A DNA stretch of 25,513 nt, from NCBI GenBank assembly GCA_009731375.1, contig BJOX01000325.1, forward strand, positions 341,885 to 367,397, in the 5' to 3' direction. Position numbers and translations under genes: made by a program. Below the pieces are notes generated by a model. That model searched no databases, was not told the origin of the DNA, and was given only the letters and a program-made list of their open reading frames with translations. Below, piece after piece: positions 21,550 to 25,513 of the stretch (the first letter of the stretch is position 1; each line of letters begins with the position of its first letter). The DNA is from Paulinella micropora. Its lineage: Eukaryota > Cercozoa > Imbricatea > Euglyphida.

Positions 21550-21561
21550 ATAGATAAATAG

Positions 21562-21592
<31 letters not shown>

Positions 21593-21614
21593 GATAGATA
21601 GATAGATATAGATG

Positions 21615-21710
<96 letters not shown>

Positions 21711-21787
21711 TAGATAGATAGATATAGATGGATATATAGAGATAGATATAGATGGATAGATAGATAGATAGATAGATAGATAGAGAA

Positions 21788-21830
<43 letters not shown>

Positions 21831-21842
21831 TAGATAGATAGT

Positions 21843-21904
<62 letters not shown>

Positions 21905-22012
21905 GCTATCCGTTGATGCAGTAGTATAAAGATAGGTAGGTAGGAACGCAGGAAGGTAGGGGGATAGATAAACTCGCATGTGTAGATGAGTATATGGAAA
22001 GTATTAGATAGA
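21471..22012 (+). repeat. (GATA)n array with (GA)n and unique patches
   Basis: A unique patch at 21471-21500, GATA with TATAGATG variants to 21895, (GA)n at 21790-21825 and 21879-21903, then a unique spacer, GGCTATCCGTTGATGCAGTA and onward, to about 22012. Confidence 0.9.
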
Positions 22013-22047
22013 CAGCTATCTATCCATCTATCCACCTATCTGTCCAA

Positions 22048-22145
<98 letters not shown>

Positions 22146-22170
22146 GTCTGTCTGTCTATCTATCAATCTG

Positions 22171-22260
<90 letters not shown>

Positions 22261-22262
22261 GG
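22013..22262 (+). repeat. (CTAT)n array, opposite orientation to the preceding (GATA)n
   Basis: About 250 bases of CTAT/CTGT, the reverse complement of GATA/GACA. Together with 21500-21895 it forms a large potential hairpin. Confidence 0.95.
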
Positions 22263-22645
<383 letters not shown>

Positions 22646-22717
22646 CCCCAGAGTGATGTTTTTTACTATGTCACCTACACGTCCATGCGCATCTGGAACC
22701 TAGGGAAAAGAACAAGG

Positions 22718-22750
<33 letters not shown>

Positions 22751-22863
22751 ATTATATATGTATGTATGTATGTATGTATGTTTTTCACTATGTCACCTAC
22801 GTCCATGCGCATCTGGAACCTAGTAGAGAAAAGAACAAGGATATATATATATATATATATAAT

Positions 22864-22897
<34 letters not shown>

Positions 22898-22966
22898 TGT
22901 TTTTCACTATGTCACCTACACGTCCATGCGCATCTGGAACCTAGAGAAAAGAACAAGGATATATAT

Positions 22967-22998
<32 letters not shown>

Positions 22999-22999
22999 G

Positions 23000-23030
<31 letters not shown>

Positions 23031-23094
23031 GTTTTTCACGATATCACCTGTATGTATGTATGTATGTACGTAAGTATGTAAGTGTATGTATGTA

Positions 23095-23125
<31 letters not shown>

Positions 23126-23165
23126 ATGTCCATGCGCATCTGGAACCTAATCAAAAAAGCAGACA
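22646..23165 (+). repeat. Core array 1: CACCTACACGTCCATGCGCA with TA and TATG linkers
   Basis: CACTATGTCACCTACACGTC and CATGCGCATCTGGAACCTAG units at about 22660, 22783 and 22904, a partial at 23035 (CACGATATCACCTG), and the right half alone at 23128. Linkers are (TA)n then (TATG)n. The period is about 120. Confidence 0.9.
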
Positions 23166-23169
23166 AACA

Positions 23170-23221
<52 letters not shown>

Positions 23222-23452
23222 GTCTGTAGGTAGGTAGGTAGGTAGATAGATAGATGGATATATAGATAGATAAAGCAGACAAAAGAAATAGAAAAATACA
23301 ACCACACGCAAAGAAATATGTCTGTGCGTATGTATTTTTGTATGTATGTATATATGTATGATACATACAGACAAAAGAGGAATGTTTTTCTCTATGTATG
23401 TGTGTATGTGCGTATGTATGTATGTATGTATGTATGTATGTATGTATGTATG
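23166..23452 (+). repeat. GATA/GTAG array and low-copy spacer inside core arrays
   Basis: (GATA)n at 23170-23221, GTAG, an AGCAGACAAA motif on both sides (23159 and 23274), a low-copy patch to 23400, and (TATG)n. Confidence 0.85.
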
Positions 23453-24135
23453 TTGTTCATCCATCGCAGAAGTGTTAGCACAAGAAGGTATATACGTATG
23501 TATGCATGCATGTATGTATGTATGTATGTATGTATGTTATGTATGTAGTTATGTATATATGTTGTTCATCCATCGCAGAAGTGTTAGCACAAGAAGGTAT
23601 GCATGCATGTATGTATGTATGTATGTATGTATGTATGTATGTGTGTGTGTGTGTGTGTACGTATGTAAGTCTGTCATGTATGTTGTTCATACATCGCAGA
23701 AGTGTTAGCACAAGAAGGTATGCATGCATGTATGTATGTATGTATGTATGTATGTCTGTATGTATGTATGTATGTATGTTATGTATGTCTGTATGTATGT
23801 TGTTCATCCATCGCAGAAGTGTTAGCACAAGAGGGTATGTATGCATGTATGTATGTATGTATGTATGTATGTATGCATGTATACATGTATGTATGTATGT
23901 ATGCATGTGTGTGTGTATGTGTGTACGTATGTATGTATGTGATGTATGTATGTATGTATGTTGTTCATCCATCAGAAGTGTTAGCACAAGAAGGTATGTA
24001 TGTATGTATGTATGTATGTATGTCATGTATGTATGTATGTTGTTCGTCCATCGCAGAAGTGTTAGCACAAGAAGGTATGTATGTATGTATGTATGTATGC
24101 ATGTAAGTATGTATGTATGTATGTATGTATGTATG
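23453..24135 (+). repeat. Core array 2: TTGTTCATCCATCGCAGAAG with (TATG)n linkers
   Basis: Six units starting at 23453, 23562, 23683, 23800, 23961 and 24040, each TTGTTCATCCATCGCAGAAG and TGTTAGCACAAGAAGGTA, with minor changes. One lacks CGC (23961). Spacing is 79-161 because the (TATG)n linkers vary. Confidence 0.95.
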
Positions 24136-24305
24136 TATGTTTTTCACTATGCCACCTACACGTCCATGCGCATCTGCAACCTAGACCAAAAAAAAAGCAA
24201 AGAGAGTATAGATATACCCTATGTATGTATGTATGTATGTATGTATGTATATATATGCATGTATGTATGTATCTATGTCACCTGTCCATGTGCGTTTGGC
24301 ACCTA
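24136..24305 (+). repeat. Core array 1 resumed
   Basis: CACTATGCCACCTACACGTC and CATGCGCATCTGCAACCTAG near 24145, and a diverged unit, TGTCACCTGTCCATGTGCGT, near 24276. These are the same family as 22646-23165, so array 2 is nested inside array 1. Confidence 0.85.
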
Positions 24306-25157
24306 GCATATATGAAAGAAGATAGATAGGTCATGGGTAGATATATGAAAGAAGATAGATAGATCATGGGTGGATAGATGAAAGAAGATAGATAAATCAT
24401 GGGTAGATATATGAAAGCAGATAGATAGATCATGGGTGGATATATGAAAGTAGATAGATCATGGGTGGATAGATGAAAGTAGATAGGTCATGGGTAGATA
24501 TGTGAAACAAGATAGATAGATCATGGGTAGATATATGAAAGAAGATAGATAGATCATGGGTGGATAGATGAAAGAAGATAGATAGATCATGGGTAGATAT
24601 ATGAAAGAAGATAGATAGATCATGGGTAGATATATGAAAGAAGATAGATAGGTCATGGGTAGATATATGAAAGAAGATAGATAGATCATGGGTAGATAGA
24701 TGAAGGAAGATAGATAGATCATGGGTAGATAGATGAAAGAAGATAGGTCATGGGTAGATATATGAAAGAAGATAGGTCATGGGTAGATAGATGAAAGAAT
24801 ATAGATAGGTCATGGGTAGATGTATGAAAGAAGATAGATAGATCATGGGTAGATATATGAAAGAAGATAGATAGGTCATGGGTAGATATATGAAAGAAGA
24901 TAGATAGGTCATGGGTAGATATATGAAAGAAGATAGATAGATCATGGGTAGATAGATGAAAGAAGATAGATAGATCATGGGTAGATAGATGAAATAAGAT
25001 AGATAGATCATGGGTAGATAGATCAAGCATATATGAAAGAAGATAGATAGATCATGGGTAGATAGATCAAGCATATATGAAAGAAGATAGATAGGTCATG
25101 GGTAGATAGATCAAGCATATATGAAAGAAGATAGATAGGTCATGGGTAGATAGATCG
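24303..25157 (+). repeat. 29/33/44-bp minisatellite, 25 copies
   Basis: The CATGGG landmark occurs 25 times between 24332 and 25141. Spacing is mostly 33, 29 at four places (one GATA missing) and 44 for the last three steps (extra GATCAAGCAT-type insert). The unit is GAAAGAAGATAGATAGATCA plus TGGGTAGATATAT. The first unit begins with the same AGCATATATGAAAG as the 44-base type. Minus-strand frames repeating IYLPMIYLSSF are artefacts. Confidence 0.97.
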
Positions 25158-25246
25158 ATCAATAGGTAGGTGGGTAGGTAGGTGGGTAGGTAGGTAGGTA
25201 GGTAGGTAGGTAGGTAGGTAGGTAGGTGGGTAGGTAGGTAGGTAGG

Positions 25247-25297
<51 letters not shown>

Positions 25298-25315
25298 GTA
25301 GATAGATGGATGGAT
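25158..25315 (+). repeat. GTAG/GTGG and GATA array
   Basis: (GTAG)n with GTGG variants at 25164-25249, then (GATA)n. The GG-rich half could form two-tetrad G-quadruplexes. Confidence 0.95.
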
Positions 25316-25412
25316 GGACCAACGCTTTCAGGCGCGCGTCTGTAAAGTAGTCTACCTCCTGATACACACATATATATTCAACATATACTCTCTCTTTCTC
25401 TCTCTCCCTTCC

Positions 25413-25413
<1 letters not shown>
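25316..25413. other. Short unique patch and pyrimidine tract
   Basis: About 60 bases of ordinary complexity (CAACGCTTTCAGGCGCGCGT and onward) and a CT-rich lead into poly-C. Nothing recognisable. Confidence 0.6.

Positions 25414-25499
<86 letters not shown>
25414..25499 (+). repeat. Poly-C run of 86 bases
   Basis: An uninterrupted C run followed by TCCTCC and C to the window end. Long C runs also flank the gap at 6283, so this may be a real feature of this genome or a sequencing artefact at a gap edge. Confidence 0.9.
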
Positions 25500-25502
<3 letters not shown>

Positions 25503-25513
25503 TCCTCCCCCCC

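Noticed and set aside
23453-24070. CRISPR-like array (regular ~38-base repeat with spacers)
   Set aside because: Spacers are all (TATG)n microsatellite, repeats vary, spacing is irregular, and the context is eukaryotic.
25158-25250. Telomere-like G-rich repeat near the window end
   Set aside because: GGTAGGTAGG is a GTAG microsatellite continuous with GATA. It is not a known telomere motif and there is sequence beyond it.

Overview
This window looks like nuclear DNA of a eukaryote with an exceptionally microsatellite-rich genome. The evidence is pervasive di-, tri- and tetranucleotide arrays, tRNA-derived SINE-like copies with Pol III A and B boxes and (ATT)n tails, fold-back elements and six assembly gaps. 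No operons, bacterial signals or confidently coding regions are visible. The organism cannot be named from the sequence. An invertebrate genome of the crustacean or mollusc kind is one possibility (inference only); an SSR-rich alga or protist is not excluded. Most long open frames simply translate microsatellites (poly-Ser/Val/Leu, Tyr-Leu-Ser-Ile and Met-Tyr-Val-Cys repeats) and are not genes.

Layout. 1-3505: AT-rich low-copy DNA and a duplicated ~320-bp block (1003-1331 and 2301-2607), each copy running straight into a (TAG)n array; a third partial anchor lies at 3445-3503. 3511-4250: a 96-bp minisatellite partly overgrown by (CA)n and (CT)n. 4256-4713: (TACA)n, a gap and purine tracts. 4715-5397: a low-copy island with a 66-bp direct repeat, giving a 546-bp period. 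5398-6440: GATA/GATG/GTAG arrays, then poly-C around a gap. 6441-8460: low-copy DNA with three copies of a fold-back (MITE-like) element, the last inverted. 8580-11372: purine, TAG, ATT and AAG arrays, dispersed element A, and the first tRNA-like element B, cut by a gap.

11373-12600: a 53-58-bp minisatellite and related longer units split by microsatellites. 12600-15100: TTG/TAC/ATT arrays with elements B, C and A. 15100-17480: (GA)n and (GATA)n interspersed with a recurring core. 17739-19380: poly-A, GT, TATG, CTAT and TACA arrays with several cores. 19380-21075: a composite array whose core persists while its linker changes from TATG to TA to GA. 21080-22600: AT-rich DNA, then (GATA)n facing (CTAT)n, then (GA)n. 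22646-24305: two nested core-plus-microsatellite arrays. 24303-25160: a clean 25-copy 29/33/44-bp minisatellite. 25160-25513: GTAG/GATA, a short unique patch and an 86-base poly-C run.

No set of genes working together can be seen. The recurring theme is a short conserved core alternating with a microsatellite linker, seen in at least six independent families. The most interesting items are the composite array with switching linkers, the fold-back family, the tRNA-like element with a 90-base identical repeat, and the 546-bp-period unit with a weak hammerhead-like motif.
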